A DNA stretch of 64,000 bases from HGM12587 sp964602445. GTDB lineage: Bacteria; Bacillota; Clostridia; Lachnospirales; Lachnospiraceae. A program made the translations under genes and the position numbers. Shown here in pieces: positions 15,962-23,929 of the stretch. The notes below the pieces were generated by a model. It saw only the letters and a list, made by a program, of their open reading frames with translations. It made no database searches and was not told where the DNA came from. The DNA lies in NCBI GenBank assembly GCA_964602445.1, contig CAZRQV010000002.1:62001-126000 (forward strand). Reading direction: 5' to 3'. Position 1 is the stretch's first letter. Every line of letters begins with the position of its first letter.

Positions 15962-16381
15962 ATGCAGCATGTAACAGAACAGTGCAAGGTACTGAATTTT
16001 AAAGATTTGGGAGACGAAAGAGGAAAACTGGTAGTAATTGAAGGTCATCAGGACATTCCTTTTGATATTCAGAGAGTTTTTTATATGTATGGTTCTGACT
16101 CAGAAGTGATGCGAGGACAGCATGCAAACAGAAAGTCAGAATTCGTACTCATCAATGTAGGCGGTACTTCCAAGGTGCGTATCGATAATGGACACAGTGA
16201 AGCTATTATTGAGCTGAACAAGCCAATGATGGGACTGTATATACCGACTATGGTATGGAAGGATATGTATGATTTTTCGGAAGATTCGATCCTTTTGGTT
16301 CTGGCAAGTACCCATTATGACGGAACCGAGTATATCAGAGATTATGAAGAATACAAAAAAGAAATGGGAGTATTGAAATAA
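15962..16381 (+). CDS. Cupin sugar 3,4-ketoisomerase, FdtA/QdtA (WxcM-like)
   Basis: A 139-residue single cupin. The start is ATG 15962, preceded by AAGGAGA; an ATG at 15929 lies inside the aminotransferase gene without a site. FdtA, QdtA and TylM3 convert dTDP-4-keto-6-deoxyglucose to a 3-keto isomer, the substrate of the aminotransferase just upstream. Visible family features are DERGKLVVIEG, VFYMYGS, MRGQHANRKSEFVLINVGG and MVWKDMYDFSEDSILLVLAS. The first active-site His is present in GQH, but the second position of the usual HAH is Asn (HAN). Galacto or gluco outcome (Fuc3N or Qui3N) cannot be read with confidence. It overlaps the next gene by one base. Confidence 0.87.
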   Translation: MQHVTEQCKVLNFKDLGDERGKLVVIEGHQDIPFDIQRVFYMYGSDSEVMRGQHANRKSEFVLINVGGTSKVRIDNGHSEAIIELNKPMMGLYIPTMVWKDMYDFSEDSILLVLASTHYDGTEYIRDYEEYKKEMGVLK

Positions 16382-17319
16382 TGAGCAAAATTTCAATTAT
16401 CATTCCGGTGTATTGGAATTCTGATACACTGATGGCTCTTTATAAAGATATGCAGGAAAAGATCCTGGATCAGTTGGGAGACTACGAGATCGTTATGGTA
16501 GATGACGGTTCAGGAGATCATTCTTGGGAAGTCATGAATCAGATCAAAGAAATGGATTCCAACGTAAAACTGGTGAAGTTATCCAGAAATTTTGGAGAAC
16601 ATGCAGCACTGCTGGCAGGATTTCATCATTGCAGCGGTGATTGTGCTGTAACAAAACAGGCTGATCTTCAGGAAGATTCTACCCTGATTTTGGAAATGTA
16701 TGAAAAATGGAAAGAAGGCAATAAAGTCGTAATGGCCATCCGTGAAGAACGGGACGATCCGGCGTTGAAGAAATTCTTTGCAGGTATGTACTATGCACTG
16801 GTACGTAAGTTTATCATGAAAGATATGCCAAAGGGCGGATGCGACTGCTATCTGATCGACCGGCAGGTCATCGAAGTGCTGGAAATGCTGGATGAGAAGA
16901 ATTCATCTCTGACGTTGCAGGTAATGTGGGTTGGATTTAAACGTGCCGAAGTATATTTCCACAGAAAAGCAAGAGAAGAAGGAGAATCCCGCTGGACGTT
17001 AGGCAAAAAAGTGAAGTTGGTGGTAGATTCCATGATGAGCTTTTCTTATGCGCCGGTGCGGATCATGTCATCGGTAGGAAGTCTGTTTTTCTGTGCTTCG
17101 ATCGTATGGGCGATCGTGATTATTTTACAGACACTGACCCATGGGGCAGATGTGGCAGGCTGGGCAAGCCTGATGGCACTGATTCTTTGTTCCTCCGGCT
17201 TGATCATGCTGATGCTTGGCATGCTGGGAGAATATATCTGGAGAGCTCTGGATGAAACGAGAAAACGTCCGCCGTTTCTGGTAGATGAAACAAAAGGATT
17301 TGATGAATCACATGAATAA
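16381..17319 (+). CDS. GtrB/DPM1-like GT2, polyprenyl-phosphate glycosyltransferase
   Basis: A 312-residue protein with an N-terminal GT2 domain and two C-terminal membrane helices (about residues 232-255 and 262-285), the layout of GtrB/ArnC enzymes that load a sugar onto undecaprenyl phosphate. IIPVYWNSDTLMAL, MVDDGSGDHSWEVM, KLSRNFGEHAALLAGF and GESRWTLGKKVKLVVDSMMSF all match. In the usual DxDLQ motif the first Asp is Gln here (KQADLQED). Its product, lipid-linked monosaccharide, would feed GT-C transferases after flipping by a GtrA protein; a gtrA gene lies at 24892 in the same unit. Confidence 0.85.
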   Translation: MSKISIIIPVYWNSDTLMALYKDMQEKILDQLGDYEIVMVDDGSGDHSWEVMNQIKEMDSNVKLVKLSRNFGEHAALLAGFHHCSGDCAVTKQADLQEDSTLILEMYEKWKEGNKVVMAIREERDDPALKKFFAGMYYALVRKFIMKDMPKGGCDCYLIDRQVIEVLEMLDEKNSSLTLQVMWVGFKRAEVYFHRKAREEGESRWTLGKKVKLVVDSMMSFSYAPVRIMSSVGSLFFCASIVWAIVIILQTLTHGADVAGWASLMALILCSSGLIMLMLGMLGEYIWRALDETRKRPPFLVDETKGFDESHE

Positions 17320-18085
17320 AGCATTTATTTCCAAGGTTGACAAGTCGCTCATACCTACATGCAGGATCATGGGAGTCAGCCTTGCAGCCATCAATATGAC
17401 ATGGCTGATCGATTTTACAAAAAAATATATCAAAGAACTGTCAGGGGATTACTTATGTGTAGCCAATGTTCATACCACCGTTATGAGTTATGAAGATCCG
17501 GCATACTGTGCGGTTCAAAATGGAGGAATTATGGCGATCCCTGACGGGGGACCGCTTTCTTCAGTTGGGAGAAAACGTGGATTTTCGGAAATGGAACGGA
17601 CGACCGGTCCGGATTATCTGAGAGAAATGTTGGCAATTTCAGCGGAAGAAGGCTATCGCCATTATTTTTATGGATCTACGGAGGAAACTTTGGAAAAGCT
17701 CCGTATAGTTCTGGAAAAAGAATATCCGGGTGTGCAGGTAGCAGGAATGTACAGTCCGCCGTTTCGCCAGCTTTCCGAAGAAGAAGATCAGGAAGTGATC
17801 CGGAAGATTAAGGAAAGTCAGCCTGATTTTGTATGGGTAGGCTTAGGCGCACCGAAACAGGAACGATGGATGGCAGAACATCAGGGAAGAGTAGAAGGTT
17901 TGATGGTTGGTGTAGGTGCAGCCTTTGATTATCTGGCCGGCAATATCCAGCGCGCACCGATGTGGATGCAGAAAGCCAATTTAGAATGGCTCTATCGTCT
18001 TCTTCAGGAACCGAAACGATTATTCAAGCGTTATTTTTATACCAATACAAAGTTTATCTGGAATGCGGTGATTCGGGGAAAATGA
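17303..18085 (+). CDS. WecG/TagA/CpsF family glycosyltransferase (GT26)
   Basis: A 260-residue GT26 enzyme, usually the second transferase in an assembly pathway, adding a HexNAc-type sugar to a lipid-diphospho-sugar. The signature is clear: VGLGAPKQERWMAEH, GVGAAFDYLAGNIQRAP and LEWLYRLLQEPKRLFKRY. TGPDYLREM at about residue 96 carries the catalytic Asp region. The start is uncertain: ATG 17303 has AAAAGGA close upstream, with ATGs at 17285 and 17312 as alternatives. All overlap the GtrB-like gene, so coupling is certain even if the exact start is not. It ends in an ATGA overlap with the next GT4. Confidence 0.9.
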   Translation: MNHMNKAFISKVDKSLIPTCRIMGVSLAAINMTWLIDFTKKYIKELSGDYLCVANVHTTVMSYEDPAYCAVQNGGIMAIPDGGPLSSVGRKRGFSEMERTTGPDYLREMLAISAEEGYRHYFYGSTEETLEKLRIVLEKEYPGVQVAGMYSPPFRQLSEEEDQEVIRKIKESQPDFVWVGLGAPKQERWMAEHQGRVEGLMVGVGAAFDYLAGNIQRAPMWMQKANLEWLYRLLQEPKRLFKRYFYTNTKFIWNAVIRGK

Positions 18086-19263
18086 TGTCAGAACAGAAGG
18101 AAAGAGTACTGATCGTACACAATTATTATCAGATTCCCGGCGGAGAAGATACCGTAGTCTTCAATGAGAAAAAACTTTTAGAAGATCACGGACATCAGGT
18201 ATTTTTGTATACCCGTCATAATGGGGAATTAAAAGAGTTTTCCAAACTGCAGAAGTTACTTCTGCCGTTTTCAACTATTTTTAATCTGAGAACTTATCGG
18301 GAAGTGAAGCAGCTGATCCGAAAGGAAAAGATCGATGTGGTGCAGGTTCACAACACGCTGAATCTAATCAGCCCGTCGGTATATTATGCGGCATTTCATG
18401 AAAAAATTCCGGTGATTCAGACGATACACAATTTCCGGCTGTTATGTCCGGGAGCATCTTTTTACCGGGATGGGCATATTTGCGAGGATTGTGTGTCTAA
18501 AGGGCTGAAATGCGCCGTAAAACATCGCTGTTATCGAAACAGCAAAGCACAAACACTGGCATGTGTAATCAATACCCGGATTCACAGAATGCTGGGAACC
18601 TATCGTAGATTATCATATATCTGTTTAACAGAATTTAATCAAAAGAAACTGCTGCAGCTGCGGCAGATTTCCAAAGAAAAAGTATTTGTAAAGCCGAATT
18701 TTGTACCGGCGGCAGAAAAGATCCTGCCTTATGAATCAAGGGAGAAGCGGTTTGTTTTTGCGGGTCGGCTGGATCCGCTCAAAGGGGTGGATCTGCTTTT
18801 AAAGGCATGGAAAACACTGGATCAGGAATCCTGCCGACTGGTCGTATGCGGTACCGGTCCCATGGAAGAATGGTGTCGTTCCTATGTGAAGGAGCATGCA
18901 CTGAACAACGTGGAACTGAGAGGATTCGTAGAAAACAGGGAAGTGAAAAAGATCATTGGGCAGTCCAAAGCACTGATCCTTCCTACCAGATGGTATGAAG
19001 GATTTCCGATGACCATGGCAGAAGCTTTTGCAGCGGGAACGCCTGTAATCGCTTCGGATCTTGGAAATGCAGGAAGTCTGATCGAAGAAGGAAAAAACGG
19101 ATACAGATTTTCAGCAGATTCGGAAGAAGATCTGTGCAGAGCAGTTAAAAAGCTACAAACTTCTTTTCAGGGAATGGAAAAGGAGCAGATTGAACGATAT
19201 TCCGAAGAAAGTAATTATGAGCAGTTGAGGAAAATCTATGAAACATGTTGTGATCATCACTAA
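18082..19263 (+). CDS. GT4 glycosyltransferase
   Basis: A 393-residue GT-B glycosyltransferase. ATG 18082 overlaps the upstream stop (ATGA) and follows CGGGGAAA; an ATG at 17962 is inside the upstream gene. The N-terminal domain begins VLIVHNYYQIPGGEDTVVFNEKKLL; the acceptor region has QVHNTLNLISPSV. The C-terminal GT4 domain has FAGRLDPLKGVDLLLKAW, the substrate-binding lysine region, then LPTRWYEGFPMTMAEAFAAG with the E(x7)E retaining motif. A Cys-rich stretch (CEDCVSKGLKCAVKHRCYR) lies in the middle, as in some GT4 proteins of Gram-positive capsule loci. Donor and acceptor are unknown. It overlaps the next gene by 26 bases. Confidence 0.88.
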   Translation: MMSEQKERVLIVHNYYQIPGGEDTVVFNEKKLLEDHGHQVFLYTRHNGELKEFSKLQKLLLPFSTIFNLRTYREVKQLIRKEKIDVVQVHNTLNLISPSVYYAAFHEKIPVIQTIHNFRLLCPGASFYRDGHICEDCVSKGLKCAVKHRCYRNSKAQTLACVINTRIHRMLGTYRRLSYICLTEFNQKKLLQLRQISKEKVFVKPNFVPAAEKILPYESREKRFVFAGRLDPLKGVDLLLKAWKTLDQESCRLVVCGTGPMEEWCRSYVKEHALNNVELRGFVENREVKKIIGQSKALILPTRWYEGFPMTMAEAFAAGTPVIASDLGNAGSLIEEGKNGYRFSADSEEDLCRAVKKLQTSFQGMEKEQIERYSEESNYEQLRKIYETCCDHH

Positions 19264-20341
19264 TATTCCGGCACCGTACCGTGTGGATTTTTTTGATTAT
19301 CTGCAAAAAAATGAAACAGATTATCAATTTACCATTCTTTATTCCAGCCGAAATGAAGATAACAGAAGCTGGAATGTGGATGAATCGAAAATGAACCAAA
19401 GCGTTTTTTTAGATTCTAAGACGATTAAGATCAAAAAGCGTTATGATACCAAATATATTCACATTCCGTGGGGTGTTTCCAACGTGCTAAAAGAACTGAA
19501 GCCGGATGTGGTGGTCGGATCAGAGTATAATCCGACGATTCTGCAGGCAGTCAGATTTTGCAGCCGTCATCAAATTCCTTATGTCAGTTGGACAGACGGA
19601 ACATTGTTTTCGGAAAGAAAGATCAATGGGCTGCAGAAACTTTTCAGAAACTATGTGATCTCCAGAGCCGCTTCCTATATTGGAAGCAGCACAAAGTCAA
19701 GAGAAGCACAGATTTTTTATGGAGCGGAAGAAAAGAAATGTCATATCAGTTTCTTATCGGTCGATGTGGAAAAATATCTGCAGGAACCAAAAGGCTGTGG
19801 AAAAGGCAAAATTCTCTGTGTGGGCAGTTTGATCCAGAGAAAAGGAGTGGATCTGCTGCTTAAGGCACTGACTTATGTGGATTGTCCTTATGGATTGTAT
19901 CTTGCCGGTGAAGGGGAAGAAAAAGAAGCACTGATCCGACAGGCAGAGCAGCTTGGAATCAGAGAAAAGATCTGTTTTTTAGGTCAGCTTTCCAGAGAAG
20001 AACTGGTAAAACATTATGGAAGCAGTGATCTTTTTGTACTGCCAACCAGAGAAGACTGTTTTGCCTTGGTCTTATTGGAAGCAATCTGTGCAGAACTTCC
20101 GATTATCAGCTCCTGTTATGCAGATGGTGCCTATGATCTGATCGAAGAAGGAAAAAATGGATTTATTGAAGATCCTTATGATGCAGAAAAATTTGGAAAA
20201 AGGATTGCACAGGTATTGAAAGACCGGAAACTTTCCATGGAATTATCTGCAGGTTCCAAAGATATCGTAGAAAAATTCCGGTTTGAATCTATTGCCAAAG
20301 GTTATATGGCAGCAATCAAAGAAAGTATAGGAAAGAAATAA
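19238..20341 (+). CDS. GT4 glycosyltransferase
   Basis: A 367-residue GT-B enzyme. The N-terminus VVIITNIPAPYRVDFFDYL is the NIPxPYR motif common in GT4 capsule enzymes. The C-terminal domain has LCVGSLIQRKGVDLLLKAL, YLAGEGEEKEALI, and FVLPTREDCFALVLLEAICAE with the two Glu of the retaining motif. It starts at ATG 19238 with GAGGAAAA inside the preceding GT4, so the two are translated together and probably add adjacent sugars to the region B repeat unit. Sugar specificity cannot be predicted. Confidence 0.88.
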   Translation: MKHVVIITNIPAPYRVDFFDYLQKNETDYQFTILYSSRNEDNRSWNVDESKMNQSVFLDSKTIKIKKRYDTKYIHIPWGVSNVLKELKPDVVVGSEYNPTILQAVRFCSRHQIPYVSWTDGTLFSERKINGLQKLFRNYVISRAASYIGSSTKSREAQIFYGAEEKKCHISFLSVDVEKYLQEPKGCGKGKILCVGSLIQRKGVDLLLKALTYVDCPYGLYLAGEGEEKEALIRQAEQLGIREKICFLGQLSREELVKHYGSSDLFVLPTREDCFALVLLEAICAELPIISSCYADGAYDLIEEGKNGFIEDPYDAEKFGKRIAQVLKDRKLSMELSAGSKDIVEKFRFESIAKGYMAAIKESIGKK

Positions 20342-20343
20342 GC

Positions 20344-21159
20344 ATGAAAAAGACAGTATTAGGGCTGATGACCTGCTATAATCGAAAAGAAAAAACAGTA
20401 AATGCACTGCAGTGTCTGATTCAGGGAAATCCACAGATCGGATTTTCTTTTCTGGTAGCAGATGACGGAAGCACAGACGGAACCTATGAAGAACTGAAAA
20501 AAATGCCGGAAACAACAATCCTTCGGGGAAACGGAAGCCTTTTTTACAGCGGTGGAATGCGTCTTGCCATTGCAGAAGCAAAAAGAGCAGGAAAAGAGTA
20601 TGATTACTGTCTGTTATTTAATGATGATGTGGATTTTACAGAAGGTGCCGTCGAAAAGCTTTGCCGGAAAGAAAATACCTGTATTTGGGTAGGACCGACC
20701 GCTGATGAAAAAGGGGCGCTCTCTTATGGCGGAATCGTAAAAAGATCCGGCTGGAGACCGAAAACAGAGATCATCATGGGCAAGGATCACGGAGGCAGCA
20801 ACTGCGATACCTTTAATGCAAACTGTGTACTGATCCCTTGGAAGATCTTCGAAGCACTGGATAATATTGATGAAGTTTACACCCATTCCATGGGGGATTT
20901 TGATTATGGATTCTCAGCGGTGAGAAAGGGATTTACGATCAAAGTCTCTGATGAATTTGTGGGAACGTGCCCGGATAATCCGGTGGCAGTCAGCTGGAGA
21001 AATACAGAACTGTCGAGAAAAGAGCGGCTGAAACGGAAAGAATCACCGAAAGGGCTTCCGGGAAATGAGTGGTTTTACTATCTCAAAAAGAACTACAATG
21101 TGCTCACTGCCGTAATCTATTCGGCAATCCCATACCTGCGGATTCTGCTGAAAAAGTAG
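20344..21159 (+). CDS. GT2 glycosyltransferase (GT-A)
   Basis: A 271-residue inverting GT-A enzyme. VLGLMTCYNRKEKTVNALQ begins the fold, VADDGSTDGTYEEL is the nucleotide-binding acidic motif, LLFNDDVDFTEGAVE is the DxD-type metal site, and a late MGDFDYGFSAVRKGF resembles the ED/DYG acceptor-binding motif where the catalytic base sits. This pattern is frequent in rhamnosyl- and galactofuranosyl-type GT2s of Gram-positive capsules, but donor specificity is not provable. It begins two bases after the upstream stop behind GGAAAG. A basic C-terminal tail (KERLKRKE...) may touch the membrane. Confidence 0.85.
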   Translation: MKKTVLGLMTCYNRKEKTVNALQCLIQGNPQIGFSFLVADDGSTDGTYEELKKMPETTILRGNGSLFYSGGMRLAIAEAKRAGKEYDYCLLFNDDVDFTEGAVEKLCRKENTCIWVGPTADEKGALSYGGIVKRSGWRPKTEIIMGKDHGGSNCDTFNANCVLIPWKIFEALDNIDEVYTHSMGDFDYGFSAVRKGFTIKVSDEFVGTCPDNPVAVSWRNTELSRKERLKRKESPKGLPGNEWFYYLKKNYNVLTAVIYSAIPYLRILLKK

Positions 21160-21228
21160 GATTCTGCATTTTGGGAAACGCGGCGATGCCGGTAAAGGTA
21201 CTGTGAAGATAGAAAGGAAACATTTTAG

Positions 21229-22161
21229 ATGATGTCTAAATTAAAAGAAACATTAAAAAAGAATTCGTTTATTTTTGAAATGCATCAGAAATGGCAGAAG
21301 GCTAAGTTTCAGATGGTCAGCAGTTTGTCCCCGGTGGCACCGGCGCTGGTCAGTAAGATCCGCTATAAAAATGTATTCGGAAAAAAATTAGATCTGAAAA
21401 ATCCAAAGACTTTTAACGAAAAACTCATGTGGCTGAAATTAAACCAGTATGCCAATGATCCTTTGGTCAGCCAGTGCTCGGATAAATATGCGGTTCGTGA
21501 ATATGTGGAAAAATGCGGTCTGGGACATACGTTAAATGATCTTCTGGGAGCATGGGATCATGCGGAAGAAATTCCATGGCAGCAGCTGCCGGAACGATTT
21601 GCCATCAAATGCAATCATGGCTGCGGTTATAACTTGATCTGTCAGGATAAATCCGGTTTTGATACGAAAAAAGCGGAAGCACAGTTAAATGCATGGATGA
21701 AAGATGATTTTTGGAAAGAATATGCAGAAGTACATTATCGGACGATTCCGAAAAAGATCATCTGTGAAAAATATCTGGAAGGAAAAGGCAATGCACTTCC
21801 GGTAGACTTTAAAATTTACTGTTTTAACGGAGAGCCGGTTTATATCGGAAACTTTATTGAACGTGATATCGTTACAGATGAAATTTTAAGAGGTTATTTT
21901 ACACTGGACTGGAAACCGTCACCGGTATTTTGCGGAGAAATGCAGCCGGAATTATTTGAACGGCCGAAAACTTTGGAAACGATGTTGGAATATGCAAGGA
22001 TTTTAGCAAAACCGTTCCCGTTTGTTCGTGTGGATTTCTATGAAGTAGACGGAAAAATTTATTTTGGAGAGCTTACTTTTACGCCAACAGGCTGTCTTGC
22101 AACTTACTATACAGATGAGGCGCAGATGAAACTGGGAGAATTACTGCATGTTAAATCATAA
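21229..22161 (+). CDS. TupA-like ATP-grasp ligase
   Basis: A 310-residue protein matching the TupA-like ATP-grasp family (PF14305), named after a Bacillus teichuronopeptide gene. Visible family segments are KNPKTFNEKLMWLKLNQYAND, CSDKYAVREYVEKCG, FAIKCNHGCGYNLICQDKS, CEKYLEGKGNALPVDFKIY and FVRVDFYEVDGKIYFGELTF, which supplies metal-binding acidic residues. ATP-grasp ligases join a carboxylate to an amine through an acyl phosphate, so this one probably adds an amino acid to a sugar amine or uronic acid. It overlaps an aspartate/glutamate racemase by 14 bases, suggesting a D-amino acid substrate. Start ATG 21229 follows GAAAGGAA; ATG 21232 is an alternative. Confidence 0.85.
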   Translation: MMSKLKETLKKNSFIFEMHQKWQKAKFQMVSSLSPVAPALVSKIRYKNVFGKKLDLKNPKTFNEKLMWLKLNQYANDPLVSQCSDKYAVREYVEKCGLGHTLNDLLGAWDHAEEIPWQQLPERFAIKCNHGCGYNLICQDKSGFDTKKAEAQLNAWMKDDFWKEYAEVHYRTIPKKIICEKYLEGKGNALPVDFKIYCFNGEPVYIGNFIERDIVTDEILRGYFTLDWKPSPVFCGEMQPELFERPKTLETMLEYARILAKPFPFVRVDFYEVDGKIYFGELTFTPTGCLATYYTDEAQMKLGELLHVKS

Positions 22162-22867
22162 AAAAAAGACGGTAGGGATCATTGGAGGAATGGGACCTGC
22201 TGCCACCTCGCTGTTATTTCAAAAACTGATCAATGATACAGAGGCAGCCACAGATGCAGAACATATGCATATTTTGATTGATAATAATCCGGAAATTCCG
22301 GATCGTACGGCAGCCATTTTGCGGGGAGATCATACGCCGGCAGATGATATTGTGGAAAGTGGGAAAAAGCTGGAAGCCTGCGGTGCAGAGCTGCTCTTGA
22401 TTCCGTGCAATACTTCCCATTACTTCTACGATGAGATTCAAAGCAGACTTCAGGTTCCTGTGGTAAATATGATTGCAGAGACTGCAGAAGTATGTCGGAA
22501 GCTGGGATACAAAAAAGTAGGAGTACTTGCGACAACCGGAACCTGCAGTACCCATACCTATGACAGGGAACTGGAAAAAGCAGGGATTGAAGCCGTCTAT
22601 CCGGACGAGGAAGGACAGCAGAAGGTTATGGAGATCATTTATGATCAGGTAAAGGCCGGAAAGAAGATCAATGCCGTGATCCTTGATCAGACATTGAAAA
22701 AAATGAATGCAGAAGGGGCAGAAGCCTTTATTTTGGGCTGTACAGAGCTTCCCTTTGCGATAAAAAATGGAGATTTCGGTTATCATTTTATGGATTCGCT
22801 GGATATTCTGGCAAAGAGAACCGTAGAACTGGCCGGATATCCGCTGAAAGGAAAGAAAGAATGCTGA
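22148..22867 (+). CDS. Aspartate/glutamate racemase family protein
   Basis: A 239-residue cofactor-independent amino-acid racemase of the Asp/Glu family. The N-terminus TVGIIGGMGPAATSLLFQKL is diagnostic of aspartate racemase-type members, and the two catalytic cysteines are in IPCNTSH (about residue 83) and LGCTELP (about residue 198). A VLATTGTCSTHTYDREL stretch is also typical. It starts within the TupA-like gene behind GGGAGAA and ends 7 bases inside the next glycosyltransferase. Cell-wall D-glutamate supply is possible, but tight coupling to an ATP-grasp ligase in a glycan operon favours a D-Asp or D-Glu substituent on the polysaccharide. Confidence 0.9.
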   Translation: MLNHKKKTVGIIGGMGPAATSLLFQKLINDTEAATDAEHMHILIDNNPEIPDRTAAILRGDHTPADDIVESGKKLEACGAELLLIPCNTSHYFYDEIQSRLQVPVVNMIAETAEVCRKLGYKKVGVLATTGTCSTHTYDRELEKAGIEAVYPDEEGQQKVMEIIYDQVKAGKKINAVILDQTLKKMNAEGAEAFILGCTELPFAIKNGDFGYHFMDSLDILAKRTVELAGYPLKGKKEC

Positions 22868-23922
22868 CATTTTGTACCTTGTTTGATTCCAATTATCTGG
22901 ATAAGGGACTGGTTCTTTATGATTCCATGAAAGCAGTCATGGAGAACTTTACATTATATATTTTGACCATGGATGAAAAATGTCATGAAATTTTAACAGA
23001 CATGAAATTGTCCCATGTGGTTCCTATTTCCCTGAAGGAATTCGAAGATGAGGAACTTCTGAAGATCAAAGCAGAACGTTCCAGAGCGGAATACTGCTGG
23101 ACTTGTACGGCAAGTCTCATTGATTACGTTTTTGAAACATATCAGGAAGCGTATTGTACGTATATCGATGCAGATCTTTATTTTTTCAAAGATCCGACAG
23201 TGCTGTTGGAAGAAATGATCAATGCAGGATGTTCTGTACAGATCGTAGAACACGGATTTGGACAGGGAATGTTTGCAGAGGAAAAGATTAAAGGTGCCGG
23301 AAGATATTGTGTAGAATTTAATACGTTCCGGAATGACAAAGACGGCAGAGCCATCCTTTCGACCTGGAAGGATCAGTGCAGAAATCACTGCAGTATGGCA
23401 CCGGGAGAAATGGGCGATCAGAAATATTTAAGTGACTGGGCAGAACGCTACGAGAAAGTGCATGTGATTTCCCATCAGGGCGCAGGTGTGGCTCCGTGGA
23501 ACGTATTTCGTTTTCGGAAGACCGGACAGGAAGGCTGGCTCATGGATCGAAAGACAAAAGAGCGTTTTGAAATGATCTTTTATCATTTTCATCATTTAGA
23601 ATATATAGATGAGACGACCGTGAATCTGAATGTCTTTAAAAAAGAACTGGGGGCAGAACAGGCACTGGTTTATGAGATTTACCGCTGTTATCTGAAAAAA
23701 CTGGAAGCAGTAAAGGAAATGCTTTCAAAAACCTATGGTATCAAACCATTGCTGAAAAAGCATCCGGGACTGGTGGACAGAACCAGACAGGATAAATTAG
23801 AAGAGTTAAAACGAATGAATCCAAAAGAGCTTCTTTACAGGGTTCATGTGAAGATTGCCTATACTGTAGGGAAAAAGGCAGATCAGATCGATCTGAGCAC
23901 TTTTAGAAATAGAAATAAGTGA
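22861..23922 (+). CDS. Glycosyltransferase, GT8-like GT-A (DxD motif)
   Basis: A 353-residue protein beginning MLTFCTLFDSNYLDKGLVLYDSM, the start seen in sugar transferases that track a nucleotide-sugar in a GT-A fold, followed by YCTYIDADLYFFKDP with a clear DxD metal motif at about residue 99. GEMGDQKYLSDWAERY later in the chain resembles the GDQ acceptor/catalytic segment of GT8-like enzymes. The C-terminal 90 residues are helical and basic. It overlaps the racemase by 7 bases behind GAAAGGAAAG. Family is likely but the exact CAZy class is uncertain. Confidence 0.75.
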   Translation: MLTFCTLFDSNYLDKGLVLYDSMKAVMENFTLYILTMDEKCHEILTDMKLSHVVPISLKEFEDEELLKIKAERSRAEYCWTCTASLIDYVFETYQEAYCTYIDADLYFFKDPTVLLEEMINAGCSVQIVEHGFGQGMFAEEKIKGAGRYCVEFNTFRNDKDGRAILSTWKDQCRNHCSMAPGEMGDQKYLSDWAERYEKVHVISHQGAGVAPWNVFRFRKTGQEGWLMDRKTKERFEMIFYHFHHLEYIDETTVNLNVFKKELGAEQALVYEIYRCYLKKLEAVKEMLSKTYGIKPLLKKHPGLVDRTRQDKLEELKRMNPKELLYRVHVKIAYTVGKKADQIDLSTFRNRNK

Positions 23923-23929
23923 GAAAAAC

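Noticed and set aside
22214..22870. A 218-codon reverse frame opposite the racemase gene
   Set aside because: It mirrors a well-supported gene with intact catalytic cysteines, and has the Cys/His/Phe-rich look of an antisense shadow. The same applies to the other reverse frames.
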